DNA of 64,000 nucleotides, taken from Riptortus pedestris (taxonomy: Eukaryota; Arthropoda; Insecta; Hemiptera; Alydidae). Below are positions 55,289-64,000 of the stretch, in pieces. The translations under genes and the position numbers were made by a program. The first letter of the stretch is position 1. Each line of letters opens with the position of its first letter. The notes beneath the pieces were generated by a model. It did not search any database, was not told where the DNA came from, and was given only the letters and a program-made list of their open reading frames with translations. The stretch is from assembly GCA_019009955.1 (NCBI GenBank), contig CM032232.1, forward strand, positions 143,677,501-143,741,500, given 5' to 3'.

Positions 55289-56088
55289 TATATATATAAA
55301 ATTGTAACCTCTGTCTGTACATTGATTTTTTTCGCGAAATTTCACGATAACTTTTCGTTTCACATGTCATAGACACCATATCTGCATTTTGTTTCTTTCG
55401 TGTATGTTTGTTGGTTTGTTTGTTTGTTTGTTTGTTACCTTTTCACGCATAAACGGCTGAACCGAATTTTATGAAACTTGGTATGTATATTACTACTAAC
55501 CCAACTTAGACTTTAGGCTATATTAATTTTCTCTAAGACGAACAGGAGTGGGGGGTATAAGGGAAGCCTGAAATTAAAAATAGCGATATTTCGTTTTCTA
55601 TTGGTTTTTCGGCAAATATGCACATAACAAAAGTTGTTTATTTTGTTATTTAGAGTAACTTTTGTTATATACACTTTTGTCTTATACCTAAGTGTAAATG
55701 AGTTATACGTTAAAACTTTAGCGGACACTAACGGCTGAACCGAACTTAACATAACTTGGTATGTCAATTAGCATTAATTCTTCCATGATTATAAGTTATA
55801 TTAAAATGTTTAGGTTCGAACGGGAGGGGGGGTTATAAGGGAGGCCTGAAATAAAAATTCACCATATTTACATGTATAAGAGACGGGAAATATAAAAATA
55901 TCGAAGACTGTGAAGAATTATCGAACAAATAATTCTATTATTAGCAAATCACCGGCAACGACGGGTATCAATCCTAAACACTGGGACGGGTAAATGTCAA
56001 AATATTGTGCAATGTAAAGCCTGCTAAAAAATACCATCACCATTCAGCCTCAAATGAATTCCCGGGCGAAGCCGGGTATCTGAGCTAG
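55289..56088 (+). mobile_element. HB Helitron (800 bp), direct tandem with previous
   Basis: It starts TATATATAAAATTGTAACCT immediately after the CTAG of the previous copy (the TC tip is not visible) and ends CCCGGGCGAAGCCGGG TATCTGAGCTAG. One internal repeat unit fewer than its neighbour explains the shorter length. Confidence 0.85.
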
Positions 56089-56096
56089 TATATATA

Positions 56097-56222
56097 TAAT
56101 TTTGAACGGACCTCATTTTCGTCATCTCCTGGGTAGGATCGATGGACATTTGAAGAAAATTTTCGAAAATCGCGTCATGAGTACGACCTCAATAGCTGAT
56201 TTCCCTGAAGGGAAATCTGCTA
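56097..56222 (+). mobile_element. HA 3' half
   Basis: TTTTGAACGGACCTCATTTT to TTTCCCTGAAGGGAAATCTGCTAA. The Helitron cluster ends in this copy's (TA) tract, so HB entered an HA microsatellite. Confidence 0.8.
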
Positions 56223-56571
56223 ATAAATTAAAAAAATATGAGTATTATAAAGAACTAAACGAAATGAACAATATACTATAATTAATAATAACGAAATCGA
56301 AATAGTAAAATTGATATTTTGATGAGGAAAGGAACATTAATAAAGTTTCTTTACATTAATTTGAACCTGAATTGACGAGTTGATGTTTAAAATAATTTAC
56401 AAACTTATATTCTAGTAACTGGATATCTTTTCTTAGCAGATTTCCCTCAAGGGAAATCAGCTATTGAGGTCGTACTCATGACGGAATTTTCGAAAAAATT
56501 CTTCAAATGTCCATCGATCCTACCCAGGAGATGACGAAAATGAGGTCCGTTCAAAACTATATATATATATA

Positions 56572-56615
<44 letters not shown>

Positions 56616-56627
56616 TATATATATATA

Positions 56628-58615
56628 CAGGGTGTCCCCAAACCAAACGGCCAAACTTCAGGGATCGATAGAGGATCGAAAAACTAAGAAAAAAAGTCCT
56701 CTGGCATATGCCTCGTTTTCGCTTCGTTTTTGAGAAAATCACAAAAAACTGAAAATAGTTGTGAAAAAAATGTATTTTTTTTTAATAATGTAATTTAAAC
56801 TACAAAAAACTATTGGCTTTTTGAGTAAGCTTAATTTTTTAATTTACGAGGAGTAAATTTAGAAAACATGAATATTCTCACGCATTCCTTATCAATAAAA
56901 CGTCTAGGTTGAGTGTTTAAACTTAAAAAGAAAGGATTAAAATGTTTACTATCATTTTAATCCTTTTTGGAGGGAATCCAGCCTCGCATTCTCACATTAG
57001 TGGTATTGCTAGTACTGTTCAGTGAAGTCAACAAATATGGCTAGATTTACCAACGCTGAATACGCGGACATAGTCTACGTCTACGGATTCTGCAATGGCA
57101 ATGCACGTCAGGCAGTTCGAGAATATCGCAGACGGTTTCCTGACCGAGAAACCCCATACAGAGGTGTTTTTACCAGCACTTTCAGAAGGCTTCGAGGGAC
57201 TGGGTCATTCTCATGTAATCGTGGTGGTAAGCGTATGCAGGATCAAATGGAAGCCGACCTGAGGCGGTGGGAGATGATACTGAGGCACTTCAATACCAAC
57301 CCTAGCAAAAGCGTCCGGTGAGCTGATTCAGTTCTAAGCATACCAAAGACAACCATTTGGCGCACATTAAGGGCTGACCGCAGGCATGCTTACCATGTAC
57401 AAAAGGTACAAAATTTAATACCCACTGATAAACCCCGCCGATTAAATTTTTGTAATTGGTACAAAGAACAATTGCAAAACGATGTAAACTTAAGTTCGAA
57501 AGTAATCTGGACGGAAGAAGTGACTTTTACACGTGCGGACATATTCAATCAAAGAAACTACCACCTTTGGGCACATGAAAATCCCCGCGCTGTTAGAGAA
57601 TTTCACTACCAGCATGAGTTTTCTGTAAAACGTGTGGGTCGGTCTTGTTATAATCACATAATAGGTCCCGTATTTTTACCTGCTCGACTTCACGCTGAAA
57701 GTTTCATCTATTCCTGGAGAATGACTTACGGGCACTTTTGGAAGATATCCCTTTGGAAACAAGGCTTGAGAGCTGGTTTCAACTCGATGGTTGTCCTGCA
57801 CATTACGGAAGGTCCGTACGAGACTGGTTGGACATCAGATAGCCAGGTCGCTGGATAGGACGAGGTGGGCCGGTGCCTTGGCCTCCCCGGTCTCCGGACC
57901 TCACGCCACTACATTTCTTCGTGTGGGGATACATGAAAGAAAATGTCTACCGAGAGCCCGTCCGCACAAGGGATGACCTCATCGAGCACATCAGAATGGT
58001 TTGCAACCAGCTCACCGCAGAACAATGTTTAGATGCAGTGCGATCTGCATCGAGTACGCGATGTGATGCGTGTATTGCAGCGAGAGGCCAGCACTTCGAA
58101 CAACATTTACGTTTGACGCTTTAGAAATTTACGATGTAATTTTAGAGAAGGTAAAATCTTCAAAATTTCAAAACTGAAACATTTATGTTTTCTAAGTAAG
58201 AATATTTAATTATTTTATTAATTTTCTAAATTTTTAATCTTTTTTTTATGTTTTAATCTTCAGTTATAGTTCATAATGTTATTTACTTTAAATAGGTAAT
58301 TTTTTTATACTATGAATATTTGAATAAAAAAGTATTTATTTTTTCTTAAAATTTTTTTTTTTCAATTACCTTTCTGTTAGTATAAGATTAGAATACAATA
58401 ATTGTATTGGAATAACATTTATTGCTAAAATTCATTCAAGGAATAAAATTCGCTCTTCCATTGGCCTTAACTAGTTTTTGCACAACTATTTTTAGATTTT
58501 TGTGATTTTCACGAAAACGAAGCGAAAACGAGGCATATGCCAGAGGACTTTTTTCTTAGTTTTTCTATCCTCTATCGATCTCTGAAGTTTGGCCGTTTGG
58601 TTTGGGGACACCCTG
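56628..58615 (+). mobile_element. Tc1/mariner-type transposon, 1988 bp, long inverted ends
   Basis: The termini CAGGGTGTCCCCAAACCAAA are identical at both ends, and the inverted repeats extend about 130 bp with few differences (TCCTCTGGCATATGCCTCGT on both sides). TA flanks lie at 56626-56627 and 58616-58617. It carries one damaged transposase gene. Because the ends are intact it could still be moved by an active relative. Confidence 0.9.
57037..58124 (+). pseudogene. Tc1/mariner-type transposase, broken (DUF4817-like HTH)
   Basis: The N-terminus ARFTNAEYADIVYVYGFCNG then NARQAVREYRRRFPDRETP matches the arthropod DUF4817 HTH. An in-frame TGA follows SVR at 57319, then IPKTTIWRTLRADRRH (second HTH). 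The first catalytic region reads VIWTEEVTFTRADIFNQRNY, where the usual WSDE has Glu in place of Asp. After a frameshift near 57640 come WFQLDGCPAHYGRSVRDWLD (second Asp), a stop, then GPVPWPPRSPDLTPLHFFVW (third Asp) and RGQHFEQHLRLTL. With two stops, at least one frameshift and the Asp-to-Glu change it is inactive. Confidence 0.85.
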
Positions 58616-59179
58616 TATATTTGTCTGTTAACACTCCAGCGGTCGCAATTTTTGTTTAATCGTCACCAAACTCGGTATTTAATCGTTTTATGTAAAAAGG
58701 AAGATCAAGTTCGTTAACGGCTGAAATCGGACCAGTGGGAGGGGGGGTTTAGAGGGGGGGATTTTCAAAAATTCGAAATATCTCCGTTATTATGCATCGG
58801 ATCGAAAAATTGTATAGAATCAATCTTATTGGAAATTAAATTTACTATAAATATTGTTATATGCATTTATTCTGTATCTTGAATATTAACCGAGATATTT
58901 GCATTTGTATTCTGCGTGATACTGGTCACCAGTAAGCTATGTTCGAACTTTCCGGCGAGAGCTCTGGCGGCCGTTTCTATAACTTCGCCCCTCGTGAATA
59001 GGTTTAGAGGTTAGGTCAACTGTTTTTTGGGGCTAGAAACTACTGGGTTGTTACGCCCTAAATAATGTTTTAGGTTTAGAGGTTTCTTACTACTACAGTT
59101 GTTATTAGGCAGATTTCGCTATTGTAAAACTTCACGTGGGAAATCTGCTTAGTTTACGCAGCCCCTGCGTGACGGACTT

Positions 59180-59478
59180 TTTTTTTTTTTTGCTCGGTTA
59201 GTTTCAATGTTATTAACTTTATTTTGTTTGATAAAAGTAGTCATTACTATTTTCATCTCATGAACATTTCATCTTATTATAGTATTCTTCTGTGTTTTTC
59301 TGTGTATTGCTTTAATTACGTAGAAAAAACTGTGTTTTTTAAATGTAAAGGAAGATATCACAATTATAAGGAACCTTTATTTATCTGTCTTCAATAGAAT
59401 CTAATTTGTGAGTGGTTTATTTAAAGAAAAATATTTCAACTAAAGTAATTTGTTATCATTTACAAACTTATTTTGATT
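59180..59478. other. Unannotated AT-rich interval
   Basis: It lies between an HA start and the right arm of the inverted duplication. No exon corresponding to 43545-43622 is found, although the adjoining intron sequence is present from 59479. Confidence 0.4.
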
Positions 59479-59501
59479 AAGGCAAATATTTATAGAATGA
59501 A

Positions 59502-60465
59502 TCTATATACATAAAATTGTAACCTCTGTCTGTACATTGATTTTTTTCGCGAAATTTCACGATAACATTTATTTCACATGTCATAGACACCATAACTACA
59601 TTTTGTTTCTTTCGTGTTTGTTTGTTACCTTTTCACCCATAAACGGCTGAACCGAATTTTATGAAACTTGGTATATATATTACTACTAGCCCAACTTAGA
59701 CTTTAGGCTATATTAATATTCTCCAAGACGAACAGGAGTGGAGGTTATAAGGGAGGCCTGAAATTAAAAATAGCGATATTTCGTTTCCTATGGCTTTTTC
59801 AGCAAATATGCCCATAACAAAAGTTGTTTATTTTGTTATTTAGAGTAACTTTTGTTATATGAACTTTTGCCGTATACAGAAGTATAAATGAGTTATACGC
59901 TAAAAACTATAGCGGGAGTCCACAATTTTATTTGGCACAAAAGACTCAACCGAACTAAACCAAACTCGGTATGTGAATTAGTTCTAACGACTTCCTTATA
60001 ATAAGCCATACTAACATTTCTAGGGACGGGCAGGAGTGGGGGTTATAAGGGAGGCCTGAAATTAAAAATAGTGATTTCCTATTGGGGTTTTGGCAAATAT
60101 GCACACAACAAAGTTGTTTATTTTTGTTATTTAGAGAAATTTGCTCAACACTTCTTTTCAATATGAACTACCAGGTACCTCACCTTAAAAAATTAATTCA
60201 AATGTATGTCAATCAATATCTTCTCCTTAATAATTCAAATCTTTGCATAATGCACAGGAGGCGGGAAATATGACAATATGCAGGGCAGTGAAGTCTTACA
60301 TAAAAAAATAATTTTATTATTAACAAATGCCAACAACGGGCGTTAACCCTAAACACTGGAACGGGTAAATGTCAAAATATTGTGCAAAGTAAAGCCTTGC
60401 CAAAAATATACCATCACCATTCAGCCTCAAATGAATTCCCGAGCGAAGCCGGGCATCTGAGCTAG
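59502..60465 (+). mobile_element. HB Helitron (964 bp) with paralogous empty site
   Basis: It runs from TCTATATACATAAAATTGTA to CCCGAGCGAAGCCGGG CATCTGAGCTAG. The left arm at 43521-43538 (reverse TTTATAGAATGAATATGCTATA) is the unoccupied site: here the A is followed by the Helitron and the T resumes after CTAG. This defines both termini to the base and shows no target duplication, the Helitron hallmark. Confidence 0.95.
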
Positions 60466-60843
60466 TATGCTATATAATTGATCATATTCCTTGTTTATTT
60501 TTGTATATGGTATGTTATTTAAAAAGTTTTTAATATTGTTATTTTCAAATGTATCTTATAATACCAGCTTGAGAATGAGAACTGTTCTGTCCAAGAGGAG
60601 CCCTGAGGAAGCTGGGAGCATGTACAGCAAAACACCTTTGGCAATGGAATCGTCTCCCAAAGGCCTTTATATGAATAAGAGTTATATAAGGTATTAGAAA
60701 ATGTAGAAGGCTCTAAATGTTTTTGTATTCTAATTAGTAATTTTGGTGAATTGAATAGCTATCCCCCTAATTTGCCTATGTCATGTAGAGCGACAATTAA
60801 ATGTTATAAAAGTGAGTTACTAACCATGTTTTCTTCTGAGCAG

Positions 60844-60927
60844 CTGCTGGAGGTGTAGAATTTGTTCTGAGGTCCATTAAAAAAGAAGAGGATAATTCAG
60901 ACAAGGAAGACCTTGCTATGCCTACAG
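60844..60927 (+). CDS. Internal exon with IKKE motif, 84 nt, phase 1-1
   Basis: Upstream are a perfect TACTAAC branch point (60818), a T-rich tract and GAGCAG. Downstream is ACA G|GTAATA. The exon reads AGGVEFVLRSIKKEEDNSDK then EDLAMPT with no stop. IKKEED followed by SD and acidic residues fits a negatively charged SUMO-acceptor site with adjacent CK2-type serine. It shares length, phase and 13 of 27 residues with exon 61561-61644 and the downstream intron start GTAAT..AACACATC, so the two are tandem duplicates. The matching segment is deleted from the left arm. Use in a real transcript is inferred. Confidence 0.6.
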
Positions 60928-61560
60928 GTAATATAACACATCATCTTCTCTATTTTCTCTCCTCAAAAATTTGTATGTGTGTCTGTTAGACTTTTTGTTG
61001 GAAATCCCTACAGTTTTCATTTCACTTTATTTAGACGACCATAGATATACATACATATTGACTGTCCACTGTTTGAGATTGCTGATTCATCTGATTTTCA
61101 TATTTAATTATACTTATTTCCATGGGAACCTTGCATTATTCCTAGCTATGGGTATGTCCCGACTCGGCTAGCCTGGTCTCGAGGAATTTATAGCGCACCA
61201 CATAAAGTCACTTAAATTAAAAATTGGTTATACTCTAGATAATTAGAAATAAAGTCAATAGCACATATGGCTTTTTCATTGGGAATTTACACTTGTTACT
61301 TTCCCTATTACTTTTTCTTAAATCCCTTCTCTCACTCAAATTTTACCTGTAATTTTTTTCACTTAAAATATTCTAACAAAAATTTCATAGAACGTAATTT
61401 GATTTTTTTTTCTTTCCACCCCTCCCCTCCCCTTTCCTCTAGTCAATTTCGAACCAAAGGGGAGGTGCACAACTAGACGGTACAACGGCCCTATTTTACA
61501 AATGCATTTAGTTCATTAGTAATACTGGCTTGTTCATACAGTGTGTTTTGTTGTCAGTAG

Positions 61561-61644
61561 CTGCTGGAGATATTGATATTGGGCCGAGCTACATCAAAAA
61601 AGAAGAAGATTCTTCGGACGAGGAAAGCCTCTGTACGCCTCGAG
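61561..61644 (+). CDS. Internal exon with IKKE motif, duplicate, 84 nt, phase 1-1
   Basis: The acceptor is TTTTGTTGTCAGTAG (CAGTAG, again NAGNAG); the donor is CGA G|GTAATC. It encodes AGDIDIGPSYIKKEEDSSDE then ESLCTPR. The IKKEEDSSDEE stretch is a strong match to an acidic SUMO-acceptor motif. Symmetric phase lets this exon and its neighbour be included, skipped or swapped without a frame change. It lies outside the inverted duplication. What gene it belongs to is unknown; zinc-finger or BTB-type nuclear proteins are plausible hosts. Confidence 0.6.
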
Positions 61645-61649
61645 GTAAT

Positions 61650-62095
61650 CCAACACATCCTCTCTCGTTTTATTCTCTATTTCCTCAGATATAAATTAAT
61701 GATACTCAATTCCATGCCTTATAAAGTTATCAACTGGTGAATAGAGTAAGTAGTATTTGAGTGTATTTTAAACTCTACTGGTTCCGGAAGAAATAGCCTA
61801 CAACTGTTCAAGCCTGCAATTCAGTGCCTTCCTGCATAAGTATTTATTTAAAAATATGAAGAGTTTGTTAAAGGGTAATAGTGAGAGGGCCATTAGTTGA
61901 ATGGGATTGAGTCTAGTTGCGGCTGATTGATTTCATGTCGGATGGATTCTTGAGGAGCAGTAGGAAGATAGGATGGAGTAGAACCTGCGATGGTAATAAC
62001 ACTTACCTCTCTAGCAAATCCTTGTCTGACAAGCTTTCCCTCTCTCTGGCAGAGGATACATTAGTTCTAACTAGCTGTAGTCATGGGATCGTCTT
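61650..62095 (+). other. Intron-like interval, possible further exon near 62051
   Basis: TTTCCCTCTCTCTGGCAG (about 62036-62053) is a strong acceptor-like signal followed by AGGATACATTAGTTCTAACT. The frame from phase 1 is open for about 15 codons before an HA fragment begins. This could be a further exon disrupted by HA, or chance. Confidence 0.25.
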
Positions 62096-62096
62096 A

Positions 62097-62179
62097 AGGG
62101 AAATCAGCTATTGAGGTCGTACTCATGAGAGATTTTCAAAATTTTTCTTCAAATGTTTACCGATCCTACCTATGTTCAA

Positions 62180-62252
<73 letters not shown>
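62097..62252 (-). mobile_element. HA 3' half
   Basis: CTTAAGGGAAATCAGCTATT, with the first half of the hairpin missing, to TGTTCAAAAC and an 80-bp (TA)n. The rest of the element is absent beyond the tract. Confidence 0.7.
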
Positions 62253-62255
<3 letters not shown>

Positions 62256-62792
62256 ACCCTATAAGAATGCTGTTTATTTTTCTGCATGTCCCATGCAAGT
62301 TAGCATATCACATACATTTGTAGTCTATTACAATTAATTTATATTGTAATTATTTCAAGAGTATGAGTTATATAAAATTAACAATAAGAATGTTAAATAA
62401 AAGAAGAAAAAGAAACATAAATAAAAGAAGAAGGAGAAACATATAAAGAGAAGATTATTTGTCTTAAAAATAAAAATTGTAAGAATTATTGAATATCCAT
62501 AAATATTTAAGTATTCTATCAGCTATAGTCAGTCTCCAACGTATTAAAAGCATGTTCTGCAAATATTTTTAAAGCATTATTATATTTTTAAAATAACTCT
62601 GTTGCGATCTGGCTGCGGCGATAGACAGTAGAAGCTGAAAGAGTTAATAATGGTGAGATTCCCAACCCTTGCGGTGCACCTTGTGTTTCTGATTTATGCA
62701 ATTTAGTTTTTGGTGTGATGTATAAGATGTTCTGTCATGTAAATAGTAATTGATTTATCTTATTTATTATTGGGACAGTCCAGTTGTTGAGG

Positions 62793-62795
<3 letters not shown>
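62253..62795. other. Unannotated AT-rich interval
   Basis: It includes a short repeat ATAAAAGAAGAAAAAGAAAC / ATAAAAGAAGAAGGAGAAAC at 62397-62440. No exon is supported. Confidence 0.35.
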
Positions 62796-62797
<2 letters not shown>

Positions 62798-62849
<52 letters not shown>

Positions 62850-62871
62850 TACACACACACACACACACACA
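62798..62871. repeat. (TA)n(CA)n microsatellite
   Basis: TA repeats followed by a CA run (62852-62871), directly preceding a mariner-like end. Confidence 0.9.
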
Positions 62872-62995
62872 CGAGGTGTGGCTATTAAATAACGAGACTG
62901 ACGCTGTAAAACATTTTATTTTTATTTCATACATTTTTACTTATTATCACCTTCAAATATACACCCCTCCTTTATCCCTACAACGCTCCATGCGA
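62872..62995 (-). mobile_element. mariner terminal fragment
   Basis: CGAGGTGTGGCTATTAAATA ACGAGACTGACGC is a mariner-type terminus. The minus strand then encodes a transposase C-terminal scrap (SVVGIKEGCIFEGDNK). It is joined to an HA fragment at about 62996. Confidence 0.6.
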
Positions 62996-63051
62996 ATCGT
63001 TTTATGTAAAAAGAAAGATCAAGTTCGTTAATGGCTGAAATTGGGCCAGTG

Positions 63052-63058
<7 letters not shown>
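62996..63058 (-). mobile_element. HA internal scrap
   Basis: ATCGTTTTATGTAAAAAGAA, AGATCAAGTTCGTTAATGGC, TGAAATTGGGCCAGTGG: 60 bp of HA interior between a mariner end and a TA tract. Confidence 0.7.
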
Positions 63059-63107
<49 letters not shown>

Positions 63108-63120
63108 ATATATATATATA

Positions 63121-63345
63121 CTAGCTAAGGTACCCGGCTTAGCCCGGGAATTCATTGGAGGCTGAATGAAGATGATATTTTTTTGGCAAGGCTTTTCTTT
63201 CCACTACATTTTGACATTCCCCGGCCAAATGTTTAAGATTTATACCCGTCGTTATTGTGGATTTGTTAATAATAAAATTATTTGTTCTGTAAGGTTTCAC
63301 TGTCTTAAATATTTTTATATTTTCTGTCTCCTATGCATGTAGTTT
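63121..63345 (-). mobile_element. HB Helitron 3' end fragment
   Basis: CTAGCTAAGGTACCCGGCTT at 63121 follows (TA)n. The hairpin CCCGGCTTAGCCCGGG is mutated in the loop. Homology ends near CTATGCATGTAG. Confidence 0.75.
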
Positions 63346-63550
63346 TTTATTATAACGTAATGGACCATGTAATTCATAATCATAGAAAGTATTCTGTTAT
63401 CCAAACCAATGGTGCCAGCTGTTTTAGATACGTCATAACCGCTATTAAAAATACTCTTTTGTAAGTCTCGATTGTAAACTGTATATTCATATTGGTTCAT
63501 AGTGTGTTCAGTAAATACATCATATATTAACGTAGCAGAGTTAATAAATA

Positions 63551-64000
63551 CTAGAAATAACTGGGTGCTTCGCCCAAGCGTTCATCCTTTTAAATTATTT
63601 ATTTATGATTATTAAACAAATTCACATTCCTGAGAATTGCTAAAAGTTTAAGCATCAATTCTCATGTAAACATAAACTTATATGGGGTCGGCAGAGAAGC
63701 GGAAGAACATATACGACAAAGGAAGTAACCCCCACCCCAGACCTCCGCCTATGTCCACCGGTGCCAACTCATTTAGGATATGAATCCTGTAATACATTAA
63801 AAACAAATCTGATAACATTATCTCCGCATAATACAAATACATTGTTTAGAATCAAAGGATAGCAACTGATAAATCACATGAAACAAAATAAAAATGAATT
63901 CACTAAATATGAAATAAACAATTTTAATATATATACAGTTATAGATAACAAATCTCCTTCATATTTATCATCCACAATTATTGAATTTATCAAGAATCGC
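63551..64000 (-). mobile_element. Possible second Helitron family, 3' end
   Basis: Read on the minus strand: AACGCTTGGGCGAAGCACCC AGTTATTTCTAG followed by T. A hairpin (GGG-CGAAGCA-CCC) about 8 nt before CTAG and an A|T junction match the Helitron 3' rule, but the sequence is not HB. The 5' end is outside the window or unrecognised, so the right boundary is arbitrary. Confidence 0.35.

Larger units (their letters stand above)
56434..59177 (-). mobile_element. HA element split by a Tc1/mariner transposon
   Basis: TAGCAGATTTCCCTCAAGGG ... TTCAAAACTATATATATATA, then the transposon 56628-58615 in the TA tract, then TATATTTGTCTGTTAACACT ... GCAGCCCCTGCGTGACGGAC (59177). It belongs to the subfamily with the AACTGTTTTTTGGGGCTAGA segment (about 59020). 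Confidence 0.85.
59479..61506 (+). repeat. Inverted segmental duplication, right arm
   Basis: Homologous to the reverse complement of 42765-43546, it is interrupted here by a Helitron (59502-60465) and includes about 245 bp (60764-61009) missing from the left arm. Homology starts at GGCAAATATTTATAGAATGA, where the left arm has the splice donor GGTAAATATTTATAGAATGA, and ends at ACAAATGC (61505), where the left arm runs into (C15A)n. Confidence 0.9.

Overview
This window looks like repeat-dominated, AT-rich intergenic and intronic DNA from an arthropod nuclear genome, probably an insect. The evidence is a Tc1/mariner transposase with the HTH start common in arthropod elements, GIY-YIG Penelope, tRNA-headed SINE, RNase H LINE, hAT and piggyBac-like relics, very long (TA)n tracts, GT-AG exons and no bacterial-type gene packing. 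Species cannot be named from sequence alone. No complete host gene is present; most long open frames fall in microsatellites, minisatellites or transposon relics.

Two non-coding mobile families make up most of the window. I call the first HA: about 0.65 kb (short form) to 1.4 kb (long form), starting GTCCGTCACGCAGGGGCTGC, carrying several hairpin-forming inverted repeats and a (TA)n tract, and ending in the hairpin GATTTCCCTTAAGGGAAATC followed by TGCTAA. It resembles Helentron-type non-autonomous elements (HINE/DINE-like). The second, HB, is a canonical non-autonomous Helitron: 5' TCTATATATA, 3' hairpin CCCGGGCGAAGCCGGG then CTAG, inserted between A and T. HB copies repeatedly sit in or beside TA tracts, and eight lie in one tandem and head-to-head cluster at 47.3-56.1 kb.

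Layout: 1-4.9 kb HA copies with a nested Tc1 MITE and solo LTR; 5.1-7.2 kb GA tract, then a tandemly duplicated SINE plus LTR; 7.2-13.3 kb HA copies, a full HB Helitron and a SINE; 13.4-17.8 kb a dismembered hAT transposon (minus strand) carrying two HA copies and an LTR; 18.2-19.3 kb a 27/135-bp minisatellite ending in an HA-like terminus; 20-22 kb Tc1/SINE relics and a LINE fragment; 22.8-33.6 kb HA copies, a mariner MITE, SINEs and a triplicated MITE end; 34 kb piggyBac-like element; 37.6-38.7 kb Penelope fragment with inverted terminal repeats; 39.5-41.7 kb hAT and pogo MITEs nested in one HA copy; 42.3-42.8 kb a 500-bp (C15A)n tract; 42.8-44.5 kb the 5' end of a host-like gene on the minus strand; 44.5-56.1 kb HA and HB cluster; 56.6-58.6 kb a Tc1/mariner element with about 130-bp inverted ends; 59.5-61.6 kb an inverted duplicate of the gene fragment; 62-64 kb HA, mariner and Helitron fragments.

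The most interesting locus is the gene fragment. A minus-strand CRE/CCAAT promoter-like segment, a 25-nt first coding exon and a 78-nt second exon (44.5-43.5 kb) are matched, in inverted orientation 17 kb away, by a duplicate segment carrying two further 84-nt exons. All internal exons are phase 1-1 and each encodes one [V/I]KKE SUMO-acceptor-like motif in an acidic context. One duplicate carries an HB Helitron that the other lacks, giving a natural empty site.
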